From NCBI RefSeq assembly GCF_028204155.1, contig NZ_JAQLOI010000001.1, positions 2,170,001 to 2,234,000 of the forward strand: DNA of 64,000 nt, in the 5' to 3' direction. The DNA is from Vibrio algarum. GTDB lineage: Bacteria; Pseudomonadota; Gammaproteobacteria; Enterobacterales; Vibrionaceae. A model generated the notes under the pieces. It ran no database searches. It was not told the DNA's origin and saw only the letters and a program-made list of their open reading frames with translations. Shown one piece after another: positions 54,738-63,515 of the stretch. A program made the translations under genes and the position numbers. Numbering within the stretch: position 1 is the first letter of the stretch; each line of letters starts with the position of its first letter.

Positions 54738-54755
54738 CGCAATTCACACGCCAAC
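54738..54755 (-). promoter_or_regulatory. Sigma-54 (RpoN) promoter of the aldehyde dehydrogenase gene
   Basis: On the minus strand the sequence reads TTGGCGTGTGAATTGCG, matching the -24/-12 consensus with GG at 54751-54752, GC at 54739-54740 and exactly 10 bases between them. The only departures are the AC after TGGC and the last base. It lies about 90 bases before the gene start and faces it, next to a gene for a sigma-54 activator. Confidence 0.8.
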
Positions 54756-54906
54756 ATGATCAGACTTGATGCAATCAACCAGTAACACTATGATTACATT
54801 TCATTAACATTGACAGATGTTGTTTTCTAATCATCTACACCAACGTGTTCACTTTGTTCAACTGTTTTAAAGTGATACACCAATAACGTTACATTTTGGG
54901 ACACTT

Positions 54907-56688
54907 ATGCACCTTCAAATCGACGACTCAATTGATTGGCTAAATAATTCATGGAACAGAAGCAGCGAAGCCGGATTAAAAGAAAACCGGCTTCCAGACG
55001 ATATTCGATTAGAGCGATTTCAACTGAGCGAAAGAAGAGATAGTGCTAGAAAATTGATATCTGGGTTAGAAAATTACGCGCTACCGCTTTTTAACCAAAT
55101 GTTTGCCAAAACCAATAGCCGATTAATTTTAACTGATGTTCAAGGTGTGATCCTTGGTTCATGGGGGCAAGAACAATTTGCTTGTCGTCTCACCTCTATT
55201 GCTCTCGAAAATGGCGTTTGCTGGCAAGAAAAACTAAAAGGCACTAACGCAATAGGCACTGCCATTATTGAAGAAAAACCAATATCTATCATAGGAAATC
55301 AACATTTTATCAATCAACACCGTTTTATCAGTTGCTCTGCCAGCCCGATATTTGATCATAACGGTAAGATGCTCGGCATATTAGACATTACGAGTGAGCA
55401 GCAAGTACATCAATCGAATACTCAGCTTTTGATTCAGAGCATGATTCAAAAAATTGAAAACAGCCTTCTTTTCGATATCCCAAATGGCACAATAAGAGTT
55501 GATATTGCTTGCGACCAAACACTGTTAGATAGTGGTTGGCAAGGGATTGTCATTGCTAATGAAGCTGGAGACGTCATTGCACATAACCAGTTGGCTTCTC
55601 AACTATTAGACCAGCAAGAGATTATCGGTGCTCCGTTAGAGCATCTGCTAGAACCCAAAGACACACCGTTTGTTTATCGCTTACACCCACAATCGACTAA
55701 GACCATTCCAAAATCTGTTACTTACTCACCATCTAGCGAACTTCACCAAGGCGATGAGCGCATTGAAAATGCATGGCAACAAGCATGCAAAGTGATCGAT
55801 AACCAAATCAATCTTTTGATCTTAGGTGAAACAGGTGTAGGCAAAGGTGAATTTGTTAAAGCACTGCATAAACAGAGTAAACGAAAAAAATACCCGCTTG
55901 TGATTGTTAATTGCGGAGCTCTACCTAAAGATCTGATTGAATCCGAACTTTTTGGCTACGCGCCGGGGGCTTTTACTGGTGCAAGTAATAAAGGTTTTCA
56001 AGGAAAAATAAGACAAGCGGACAAGGGTATCTTATTTTTGGATGAGATAGCCGATATGCCACTTGAAGCGCAATGTCGTTTATTGCACGTTCTTCAGGAA
56101 AAAGAAGTGGTTCCTGTCGGGTCTAACCAAAGCCACAATGTAGATATTCAAATCATCGCGGCAACACACAAAAATATCGAACAATTAATAGCGGAAGGAA
56201 GTTTTCGACAGGATCTCTATTACCGCTTAAATGGCTTGGTATTTCATTTGCCTTCATTAAGAGAAAGAAAAGACAAAGCCGCACTGATTAAGAAAATTCA
56301 CAAACAACATTGTAAAAACGAACAAGTACTCGATGAAAATCTACTAGACTTACTCGAACGCTTTCGTTGGCCTGGTAATATTAGAGAATTGGATAATGTA
56401 CTCCATGTTGCCACACTCCTTTCCAGTGACGAGCCTGTATTGAAGCTCAAACATATCCCAGACCACATCAGTAAATCACTGATATCAAGAAGTAATATTA
56501 ATACGTTAGAGCGTCGACCTTTCAACGAAGAAAAAGAAGAAATAAGCCTACGAGAAACCGTCGAAGATACATTAATTAAAACCTATCGGGCCAATAACGG
56601 TAACATAAGCAAAACATCAAAAATTCTAAGTATCAGCAGAAATACTATCTACAGAAAATTAAAAAAACTTGGCGTGCTTCCAAACTGA
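54907..56688 (+). CDS. AcoR-type sigma-54-dependent transcriptional activator
   Basis: The 593-residue protein has an N-terminal GAF-like sensor region (about 60-190) with the LEGNGVCWQ-like ALENGVCWQEKLKGTNAIGTAI segment typical of AcoR. An AAA+ domain follows with GETGVGKGE (about 306), ELFGYAPGAFTGA (the GAFTGA loop that contacts sigma-54), and LFLDEIADMPLEAQ. It ends with a Fis-type helix-turn-helix (TSKILSISRNTIYRKLKKLG). It activates RpoN promoters, here most likely the divergent aldehyde dehydrogenase. The inducer is probably an alcohol, aldehyde or acetoin-type compound, by family. Confidence 0.92.
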   Translation: MHLQIDDSIDWLNNSWNRSSEAGLKENRLPDDIRLERFQLSERRDSARKLISGLENYALPLFNQMFAKTNSRLILTDVQGVILGSWGQEQFACRLTSIALENGVCWQEKLKGTNAIGTAIIEEKPISIIGNQHFINQHRFISCSASPIFDHNGKMLGILDITSEQQVHQSNTQLLIQSMIQKIENSLLFDIPNGTIRVDIACDQTLLDSGWQGIVIANEAGDVIAHNQLASQLLDQQEIIGAPLEHLLEPKDTPFVYRLHPQSTKTIPKSVTYSPSSELHQGDERIENAWQQACKVIDNQINLLILGETGVGKGEFVKALHKQSKRKKYPLVIVNCGALPKDLIESELFGYAPGAFTGASNKGFQGKIRQADKGILFLDEIADMPLEAQCRLLHVLQEKEVVPVGSNQSHNVDIQIIAATHKNIEQLIAEGSFRQDLYYRLNGLVFHLPSLRERKDKAALIKKIHKQHCKNEQVLDENLLDLLERFRWPGNIRELDNVLHVATLLSSDEPVLKLKHIPDHISKSLISRSNINTLERRPFNEEKEEISLRETVEDTLIKTYRANNGNISKTSKILSISRNTIYRKLKKLGVLPN

Positions 56689-56694
56689 AGTCAC

Positions 56695-57390
56695 CTACGC
56701 TTCATAGTAGTAATAATTGACACACTGATCAGCGAGTAGATCCAACGAATCGAGCGCTTTTTCCATTTTATCCACTGGTAACGTATCAAACGCTAGTGGT
56801 ATTTCTGTGCAACCAAGTACAACACCTTCTGCCCCTTTTTTAATTAGGCTATCGAACACTGGTTCCATCAGCGCTCTGCCCTCTGCAATTTTACCCGCTT
56901 TTACGCAATATATGCCTTCCATGACCAACTGCTGCTCGTGTTTACTTGGCATCAGCGCCTTCATTCCGCGCGACTCTATCGCCTTAGTATAAATTCCCGT
57001 TTGAATGGTTGCATTAGTTGCCAATACACCAACCCTGCGCATGCTTCTACGGCCCGCTTCATTCATCACAGCATCAATAATACTGATAAAAGAAACCCTT
57101 TCATTGCAACTGAGTTTATCTAACCAATAGTGCGCTGTATTACATGGAATAACGACTTTTGTTGCACCCGACTCTTTCAAATTAACCAGATTATTAAGCA
57201 TCTTCTTCAACGGGTTTTCGCCATTTTCTAAGATATGCTTCGTACGGTCAGGAATCAAAGGATCATTCGAAATAATCATAGACATATGTTCTTGATCAGA
57301 ACATGCGGGGCTTTTTTCTACGATGCGCTTAACAAAGTCAACGGTAGCCATTGGGCCCATACCACCTAGTACGCCTAGTTTTTTATTCAT
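56695..57390 (-). CDS. Aspartate/glutamate racemase family protein
   Basis: ATG 57390 is preferred because AAGGAG lies 5 bases upstream. The 231-residue protein begins MNKKLGVLGGMGPMATVDF and has the two catalytic cysteines of the family in VIPCNTAHYW and VLGCTEIPLAF. It interconverts L- and D-aspartate or a related amino acid without cofactor, in the cytoplasm. It is divergent from a HypT-like regulator gene by about 90 bases and may be its target. Confidence 0.9.
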   Translation of the reverse strand: MNKKLGVLGGMGPMATVDFVKRIVEKSPACSDQEHMSMIISNDPLIPDRTKHILENGENPLKKMLNNLVNLKESGATKVVIPCNTAHYWLDKLSCNERVSFISIIDAVMNEAGRRSMRRVGVLATNATIQTGIYTKAIESRGMKALMPSKHEQQLVMEGIYCVKAGKIAEGRALMEPVFDSLIKKGAEGVVLGCTEIPLAFDTLPVDKMEKALDSLDLLADQCVNYYYYEA

Positions 57391-57482
57391 AATCACTCCT
57401 TGTATGTAATTAAATTAGCAAATAAAAACCTTGATAAGAAATGAAATAACTGGCATACCTATTCGCATATTGCATAGGTAAG

Positions 57483-58427
57483 ATGATAAATACAATGCTA
57501 AACATCGAAACAAAGTGGTTGTTAGATTTCTTGAAATTGGCCGAATTACGTAATTTTTCAAAGGCGGCGATTGAAAGAAATGTCACTCAGTCGGCTTTTA
57601 GCCGTCGTATTCAAGCACTCGAAAATGCTGTGGGTTGCCAACTTTTTAACCGTGACAAAACCCCGATTGGCTTAACACAGAGTGGCAAGGAATTTCGAAC
57701 TAGTGCTCGTTCTTTAATTATTCAGCTGGAATATGAGCTTGAACGTTTAAACGATCTCTCTATTTTAGGTAACCAGAAAGTCAGTATTGTGGCTGGTCAC
57801 TCTATTGCAACCGATATACTTCCACTGTTTAAATTTAACCTTTTTGCTGAAGAACAAGAGGTTATTCTAGATGTTCGTGCAATAGACGTTGATGATGCAG
57901 TAAAAATGCTTGAAGAGAGCGCGTGTGACATCGTACTAAGTTACAAAAACCCCCAACTTCTCACTGAGCCTTATTTGGCGCACAAACTGGGTGAGTCAAA
58001 AAATTACTGCGTCAGTGTCTTGTCAGATACATTTGTCATAAAGACCAATCAAAGCACACCTAATCTAGAGCCTAAATACCAATTATCTGAAGCCATCATC
58101 ACGCCATTTATCATGCACTCAACATCAAGCTACATGGGGAGATTAACCCGCCAAACCAGCAGTCGCTACGCTCTTAAACCTATATTTTCTTCCTCCATGA
58201 CCGATCTGGTTAAGGCGCTAGTTCTACAAGGAGAAGGTGTCGGCTGGTTACCTGATTACACCATCATTGATGAGCTAAAGCAGAATAAACTCATCATATT
58301 GAACCCCGATGAGGCAACGGTTAACACTGAGTTATATGCTTATCGCTCTAAAACCAAACTTCACCCAGCAGGAGAACGTGTTTGGAAACGGATATGCGAA
58401 CATCAAACTATTTTTTCGCCTCAGTAG
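57483..58427 (+). CDS. LysR-family regulator, HypT (YjiE)-like
   Basis: The 314-residue protein resembles E. coli HypT: NIETKWLLDFLKLAELRNFSKAA, RNVTQSAFSRRIQALENAVG, then SSYMGRLTRQTSS and GEGVGWLPDYTI. HypT responds to hypochlorite by methionine oxidation; whether this protein does so is not known. The nearest likely target is the divergent racemase gene or the downstream PLP enzyme gene, 114 bases away. Confidence 0.83.
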   Translation: MINTMLNIETKWLLDFLKLAELRNFSKAAIERNVTQSAFSRRIQALENAVGCQLFNRDKTPIGLTQSGKEFRTSARSLIIQLEYELERLNDLSILGNQKVSIVAGHSIATDILPLFKFNLFAEEQEVILDVRAIDVDDAVKMLEESACDIVLSYKNPQLLTEPYLAHKLGESKNYCVSVLSDTFVIKTNQSTPNLEPKYQLSEAIITPFIMHSTSSYMGRLTRQTSSRYALKPIFSSSMTDLVKALVLQGEGVGWLPDYTIIDELKQNKLIILNPDEATVNTELYAYRSKTKLHPAGERVWKRICEHQTIFSPQ

Positions 58428-58541
58428 AAAACAGATACCTAAAATTAAGTGAGCTTTCGTCGCTTCGTTATCAAATAACTGGCAATGACCGAAAATTGGT
58501 TTACTATGTGCAACCGCATTTTTGCAACAGATAGCTAAACC

Positions 58542-59450
58542 ATGAAATTATCTGAAAGCCCAACAACTCAACATCGCTTTAACGACCTTACTTTTTTCGT
58601 AAAAAGAGATGATCTGTTGCATAGCCAGTTCTCTGGTAACAAAGCTCGAAAATTCATGTCACTACTCACTGATGACTACCCTCATATAAAGCAATTGGTC
58701 GGCTATGGTTCTGTTCAAGCAAACTCTCTTTACTCTTTAGCCGCACTGTGTGCGATTAAGAAATGGAAACTCACTTTTTACGTTGACCATATCCCTAATT
58801 ATGTAAAACAAAAACCAACGGGAAATTACCGAGGTGCTCTGGATTTAGGCGCAAACATTGTTGATTTATCTCAGTTAGAAGATAGAAATGCGCGTCACGC
58901 TCGAGATTACATTAAAGACAATTTCACTGACCTTTCAGAGACGTTATTGATACCGGAAGGTGGTCGCTCACCAATGGCAGAAGAAGGGGTTAAAACCCTC
59001 GCTCAAGAAATACTTAACTGGAAACTCATGGAGCGCTGCGAAAATCTTGTTGTTGCTCTGCCATCGGGAACAGGAACGACGGCACTTTACTTACAGAAGT
59101 ATCTTGAGCATACAGATATAGAAGTCGTCACTTGTGCTTGCGTTGGAGAAAAAGAATATTTAATAGAGCAATTTCTTGAGGTAGATAGCAGCGCACCGCA
59201 TCCAACTATCATTGGTACTGATAAAAAACATCATTTTGGACGTTTGGATCAAGGCGAATACGAGCTATGGAAAAATCTTGAGGAGCAAACTCAAGTTGAA
59301 TTTGACCTGTTATACGACCCTTTTATGTGGCAAAACTTATTAGATTGGCTACCTAAAAACCCGAATAAAATGCTACTTTATATCCATCAAGGCGGCATTC
59401 TAGGGAACGAAAGTATGGTGGGCCGATATAGACATTGGCTATCTATTTAG
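58542..59450 (+). CDS. PLP-dependent ACC deaminase/D-cysteine desulfhydrase-like enzyme
   Basis: The 302-residue protein is a fold-type II PLP enzyme: VKRDDLLHSQFSGNKARKF with the Schiff-base lysine in SGNKARK, GYGSVQANSLYSLAALC, and LPSGTGTTALYL near the phosphate site. The family includes 1-aminocyclopropane-1-carboxylate deaminase and D-cysteine desulfhydrase, which cannot be told apart by eye. D-amino-acid breakdown would fit with the racemase gene nearby. It is cytoplasmic and slightly shorter than most family members. Confidence 0.8.
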   Translation: MKLSESPTTQHRFNDLTFFVKRDDLLHSQFSGNKARKFMSLLTDDYPHIKQLVGYGSVQANSLYSLAALCAIKKWKLTFYVDHIPNYVKQKPTGNYRGALDLGANIVDLSQLEDRNARHARDYIKDNFTDLSETLLIPEGGRSPMAEEGVKTLAQEILNWKLMERCENLVVALPSGTGTTALYLQKYLEHTDIEVVTCACVGEKEYLIEQFLEVDSSAPHPTIIGTDKKHHFGRLDQGEYELWKNLEEQTQVEFDLLYDPFMWQNLLDWLPKNPNKMLLYIHQGGILGNESMVGRYRHWLSI

Positions 59451-59487
59451 ATTAAACGTCATTGCATAATACAGTAGATGAAAATTA

Positions 59488-59898
59488 TCATTTCGTATCG
59501 ATAATAACTTTATCCACCAGAACTCCGTTTACAAACGTTAATCTTAGCTCTTGTGCGTAATGCATGAGTTCTATTTCCAAATTAAAATCGAGTAGCTCAC
59601 CATGCGGCAGGCAAAGAGTATCGCTGAACCAATCAACAAATATTGGCTTCTCGCCAACAATTCGGTATATACCTTCTAACGATGTCAGATACAAACGATC
59701 ATCGACGACTTCCCATACCCCGACGAATTGCCGCCAACATGCAGTAGAAAAACAGTAATCATCTTTGTCTATCGCCTCTTGTAACGCATCCCCTGTTAAC
59801 TCAACAACTCGTCCGTCGCTCAAAGGTAAAGAGATACACACTGGCATATCGTAGCTTTGACCTTGATAAATACATCGTTCTTTTATTTGCGCCGTCAT
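59488..59898 (-). CDS. Hypothetical protein, beta-rich
   Basis: The 136-residue product is acidic, rich in W, Y, C and beta-forming residues (VGVWEVVDDRLYLTSLEGIYRIVGEKPIFVDWFSDTL) with no signal or membrane segment. No family was recognised. It ends convergent with the PLP enzyme gene. The codon pattern and conserved-looking hydrophobic rhythm support a real gene, but no function can be offered. Confidence 0.6.
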   Translation of the reverse strand: MTAQIKERCIYQGQSYDMPVCISLPLSDGRVVELTGDALQEAIDKDDYCFSTACWRQFVGVWEVVDDRLYLTSLEGIYRIVGEKPIFVDWFSDTLCLPHGELLDFNLEIELMHYAQELRLTFVNGVLVDKVIIDTK

Positions 59899-60116
59899 TG
59901 TTATTCCTGAAGTTATTGTAATTCCATTTACACAAACTAATTTCCGTTGATAAAAAACGTGAGCAGAAAGAATCTAACAAACCTGTAGCATAGATTTAAT
60001 CGTGAAAAAGAATTTATTTTAACAAGCTATGACTATAGATTCGAAGGAAAACAATAACCAATGAAAAATACGGAATTTTGAAGTGAATGGCGAGAATGAC
60101 TCGCCAAATCTAATAA

Positions 60117-60332
60117 TTAGTGGGTTAGGCCTGAAGGGTTAACACCGAATTCGGATTGCTGGTATACCTCATCAAATCGTTTTTGCTTTTTTATCGCTCG
60201 TTTTGAATTGGTGTGTGTTCTTTTCTCAGCTAATGCAATGTTTCTTTCGTGCTCTTTAGATGAGCGAACAAACTCTGGATTATTCAATGCTTGCTTTCGC
60301 AGTTTATTAACGCGCTCGATAGTGTCAGCTAA
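60117..60332 (-). CDS. Small basic hypothetical protein
   Basis: The start at ATG 60332 follows a strong AAGGAG 6 bases upstream. The 71-residue product is helical and highly charged (SSKEHERNIALAEKRTHTN, SKRAIKKQKRFDEVYQ) with no membrane segment. It is not recognised and is not in an operon. Confidence 0.6.
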   Translation of the reverse strand, partial: LADTIERVNKLRKQALNNPEFVRSSKEHERNIALAEKRTHTNSKRAIKKQKRFDEVYQQSEFGVNPSGLTH

Positions 60333-60448
60333 CATGTTTATCTCCTTACTTAAAAACACTGTACATACATACAGTATAAGAGAAATAGAATATTAGTCAA
60401 ATTTAGAAATCAGATAAGAACCATCTTACGTACAGCTTCAAACAAACC

Positions 60449-60473
60449 GGGTGCAATGTATTACACAGCACCC
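60449..60473 (-). terminator. Possible terminator of the fasciclin gene
   Basis: GGGTGC and GCACCC pair around a 13-nt loop just after the minus-strand stop. The following minus-strand sequence is GGTTTGTTTG, a weak T tract. Confidence 0.45.
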
Positions 60474-60481
60474 AATGATGG

Positions 60482-60994
60482 TTACTTAGGTAAAATCACA
60501 CTATCAATGACGTGAATCACACCATTACTTGCCGCTACGTCTGTCGCAATAACGTTAGCGTTGTTTACCATCACTTTTGACCCCATGACTTTTATGGCAA
60601 TATCTTGACCTTGAACTGTCTTAGCACTAGTCAAATTAACCACATCTGATGCCATAACTTTTCCAGAAACAACATGATAAGTCAGGATAGCAACCAACTG
60701 GTCTTTGTTTTCTGGTTTCAATAAGGTTTCAACTGTTCCCGCGGGAAGCTTTGCAAAAGCTTCATCCGTTGGAGCGAAAACGGTAAATGGGCCATCGCCT
60801 TTTAAAACATCAACCAGCCCTGCTGCTTGCACTGCGGCAACGAGGGTATTAAATGAACCGTTTGCTACAGCGACGTCCACAATGTCTTGTTTCATCATAC
60901 CGTCACTATGCTTCATGTCTTTATTGCTTGAACAAGCAACGAGAGCAAAACTCATAATAATGAACGTAAACATTGTTGTGATTTTCTTAAACAT
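60482..60994 (-). CDS. Fasciclin (FAS1) domain lipoprotein
   Basis: The 170-residue protein has a lipoprotein signal with lipobox ALVAC (C21) and one FAS1 domain (about 37-170). The H1/H2-type motifs are present: GPFTVFAPTDEAFAKLP, LTYHVVSGKV and NGVIHVIDSVILP. FAS1 domains act in cell adhesion or surface protein contact. The anchor is the outer or inner membrane facing the periplasm. It is monocistronic. Confidence 0.93.
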   Translation of the reverse strand: MFKKITTMFTFIIMSFALVACSSNKDMKHSDGMMKQDIVDVAVANGSFNTLVAAVQAAGLVDVLKGDGPFTVFAPTDEAFAKLPAGTVETLLKPENKDQLVAILTYHVVSGKVMASDVVNLTSAKTVQGQDIAIKVMGSKVMVNNANVIATDVAASNGVIHVIDSVILPK

Positions 60995-61219
60995 AATATT
61001 ATTCCTTTAAAGTAAGTTTTATTACTGGTGCGTTTAAATGTCGATTAGTAATACGGCACGTCTTCACACAAGGATCATAATTACTTTGAATTTAAAAAAA
61101 TTAACTGAACTCTGCTAATGTTAAGCTGGCAAATTTTCTATGTACTTGAAAGGTGCTAACTTATATTGTCTGTTAGCAAAGGATACCTAGCGATTGGTCG
61201 AGAAAAAATAGGAGTGGCA

Positions 61220-61600
61220 ATGAATCTTTGGAATCTATTTCCCACGTCGATTGCAAATATCGATTATATTTTATATATGCCTTATGCAGCATTCGCCGCT
61301 TATGTCTATGTATTTTATGCGATAGCTATTCATCGTGGTTATCGCGTTAAACTGATGTTCTTTTTAGCGCTAACCTTGGTGGGTAGTATCAATATGGTGC
61401 TAACATTAGGACCAGGTATTGGCCGTGTCATTCCCCCTCTATTACTCCTTACCGTTATAATTTTTCCTTTGGTTGAATTAACAAAAGCTCTCATTGCTGC
61501 TAATAAAAAAGGAGCGCAGATTTGGATGAAAATCTTGATTGCTGGGTCGCTGCACAGTCTCAGCTGGGTAGTCTGGCTGACGGCCATCGCGAGAAGTTAG
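61220..61600 (+). CDS. Small multi-spanning membrane protein, unknown
   Basis: ATG 61220 follows AGGAG by 5 bases and is preferred over an earlier in-frame start at 61166. The 126-residue product has about four hydrophobic helices (about 13-32, 40-60, 66-85 and 100-122) and basic loops. No family is recognised. It is convergent with the LytTR response regulator. Confidence 0.65.
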   Translation: MNLWNLFPTSIANIDYILYMPYAAFAAYVYVFYAIAIHRGYRVKLMFFLALTLVGSINMVLTLGPGIGRVIPPLLLLTVIIFPLVELTKALIAANKKGAQIWMKILIAGSLHSLSWVVWLTAIARS

Positions 61601-61613
61601 TCGCGACGATTTT
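61587..61613 (+). terminator. Possible terminator of the small membrane protein gene
   Basis: Two copies of the self-complementary hexamer TCGCGA (61587-61592 and 61601-61606) can pair around an 8-nt loop, followed by CGATTTTTA. The stem is short and overlaps the stop codon. Confidence 0.5.
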
Positions 61614-61676
61614 TATATGAAGAATAGTTATTATGAGCCAGTTAATCGGAAGACAGCATTCACGACTTAAAACCAC

Positions 61677-62468
61677 CTACCACAAATTAGTAAACAAACT
61701 TTGCATTGCGCGACTCACCGGCAACTTCGTTGTACCAATCATCACTATCATTTTACCTTTAAAATCTTTTTTGACTTTCTCTATCGCAGACACATTGACG
61801 ACAGTAGAACGGTGGATCTGCCAAAACATATCTGGATCAAGCTGCGACATAAGCTCTTTAAGTGAGGTTCTCAGTAGATATTCAATTCTTTTCCCCTGCT
61901 CACTTTTATATAGTGACACGTACTTATCTTCCGCTTTGAAATAGAGTACTTCAGAGATGGAAATTAGATGTATCTCCTCCCCTTTACTGGCTTTAATCCA
62001 AGTTAAGTAGTTAGGTTGTTTATTGGCAGTTAATGCTTGGATTTGACTCATTAATGTCGTCAGTTCTAGCGGAGCCGATGCTTCTTGTTGTTCCACTCTA
62101 GCTTTAATTTTTCTGATACAACGTTCCAAACGAGCGTCAGATAAGGGTTTTAATAAATAATCGATAGCGTTCGCCTCAAACGCTTGCACAGCAAATTCAT
62201 CATAAGCTGTCACGAAGACGATATATGGAGAATTTTGGTACTGAGCTAGCTTGTTTGCTACTGCCATACCATCTAAAACTGGCATCTTAATGTCCAAAAA
62301 TAGAATATCAGGATGATGTAGTTCGATTAAATCTAACGCCTTCTGGCCGTTTTCAGCTAAACCTTTAATATCTAAATCGGGCCACAAATCAGCAAGCGCT
62401 TGATTTAAATGAAACCTAAGCAACGGTTCATCATCTGCAATAACGGCCGTAACATTAGTTGATTTCAT
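61677..62468 (-). CDS. LytTR-family response regulator (LytR/AlgR/BtsR type)
   Basis: The product has an N-terminal receiver with D13-D14 and phospho-acceptor D60 in ILFLDIKMPVLDG (counted from the upstream ATG 62471). The C-terminal LytTR DNA-binding domain (about 155-264) has WQIHRSTVVNVSAIEKVKKDF and LPVSRAMQSLF. The ATG at 62468 has GGAGG 6 bases upstream; an ATG 3 bases earlier is too close to it. The ribosome site lies inside the end of the histidine kinase gene, which it overlaps by 14-17 bases. It is therefore the coupled partner of that kinase. Confidence 0.92.
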   Translation of the reverse strand: MKSTNVTAVIADDEPLLRFHLNQALADLWPDLDIKGLAENGQKALDLIELHHPDILFLDIKMPVLDGMAVANKLAQYQNSPYIVFVTAYDEFAVQAFEANAIDYLLKPLSDARLERCIRKIKARVEQQEASAPLELTTLMSQIQALTANKQPNYLTWIKASKGEEIHLISISEVLYFKAEDKYVSLYKSEQGKRIEYLLRTSLKELMSQLDPDMFWQIHRSTVVNVSAIEKVKKDFKGKMIVMIGTTKLPVSRAMQSLFTNLW

Positions 62469-63515
62469 CATCTACCTCCTTCATTGACTGCAGTGCAGAC
62501 AAAGCAATTGTTAGACGAGAATTGACGCCGCCAGACTGTAATTCGAGAATAGAAAGTGCGGCTTGGTCGCCAAACAAAGCTTGTAATCGTTGGCGAATAT
62601 TGTCCAGTCCAACACCATGACCCAAATGATTAGACGAACCAACAAGTCCGGCTCCGCTATCAGTGACTTCAATTAAAATGTCTTCTCCAAGCTGATGCAC
62701 TCTGATCTGAACGGTACCTCCATTCTCTAATGGTTCGATACCGTGTCCGATAGCATTCTCAACCAATGGTTGTAATAAAAATGGTGGAAGATCGATATCC
62801 GCAGATATTTCATCTGAAATAGAGTATTGAAGCCTTTCTCCTAACCTGATTTTTTGTATTGCGAGATAGGCATCAGCATGAGCCAGTTCTTTTTGCAGAG
62901 ATATGTAAGGTTCTCGACTATTTTTCAAAGTGCCTCTCAACAGTTCTGTCAACTTAACAAGCATTAGGCGTGCATTGGCAGGGTCTTGATCGATCAAGCT
63001 GCTTATATTAGCCAGTGTATTAAATAAGAAGTGCGGTTCAATTTGACTCTGCAACTGTTTCAATTGACTCAGTATCAACGCTTTTTCTTGTTCAGATTGC
63101 TTGCGCCTAGCTACCTCTAGTTCCTTCTGTGCGGTTATTTTTTGCTCTTGACTATAAAAATAAAAGAAACAAGCGGTAGTAAAAATAAACCCGAGAATAA
63201 CAATAGGTTTTAATCGTGTGATTTCACCGTACTCACTGTATTGATTCAGCCAGAAATAAGCATTAAATGTACCAAATACCATGGATACTGTTAAAGCGAA
63301 AAATTTATAGAACGCAATGACAGTTGAGGCTGACAACGGCTAAGAAAATGAGCGCTAAACACTGCGCTGTAACCAAATCCAAAACTAATAACTAAATGGT
63401 CCAGTAACGAACTACCCCAAATTGCCTGTGTGGTAAATGCGATAACAATACAATAAAAAGACGTTAGAATGATACTCTTTACCCAACCTCCCACATGATA
63501 CTTATTGCTAGCCAT
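62455..63515 (-). CDS. LytS/YehU-like four-helix sensor histidine kinase with an apparent frameshift
   Basis: The ATG at 63515-63513 overlaps the stop of the upstream gene as TAATG. The first frame encodes two membrane helices (SIILTSFYCIVIAFTTQA and HLVISFGFGYSAVFSAHFL) and stops at 63291. A second frame from 63336 or before carries two more helices (FALTVSMVFGTFNAYFWL and IVILGFIFTTACFFYFY) and a complete His_kinase domain with H in QIEPHFLFNTLANI and a late GVGLDNIRQRL ATPase loop. Adding one T to the T5 run (A5 on the plus strand, 63299-63303) joins them in frame as one kinase of about 353 residues with four helices, the normal layout. As written the kinase would lack its first two helices. 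It is listed as CDS because the kinase half is open. Confidence 0.82.
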
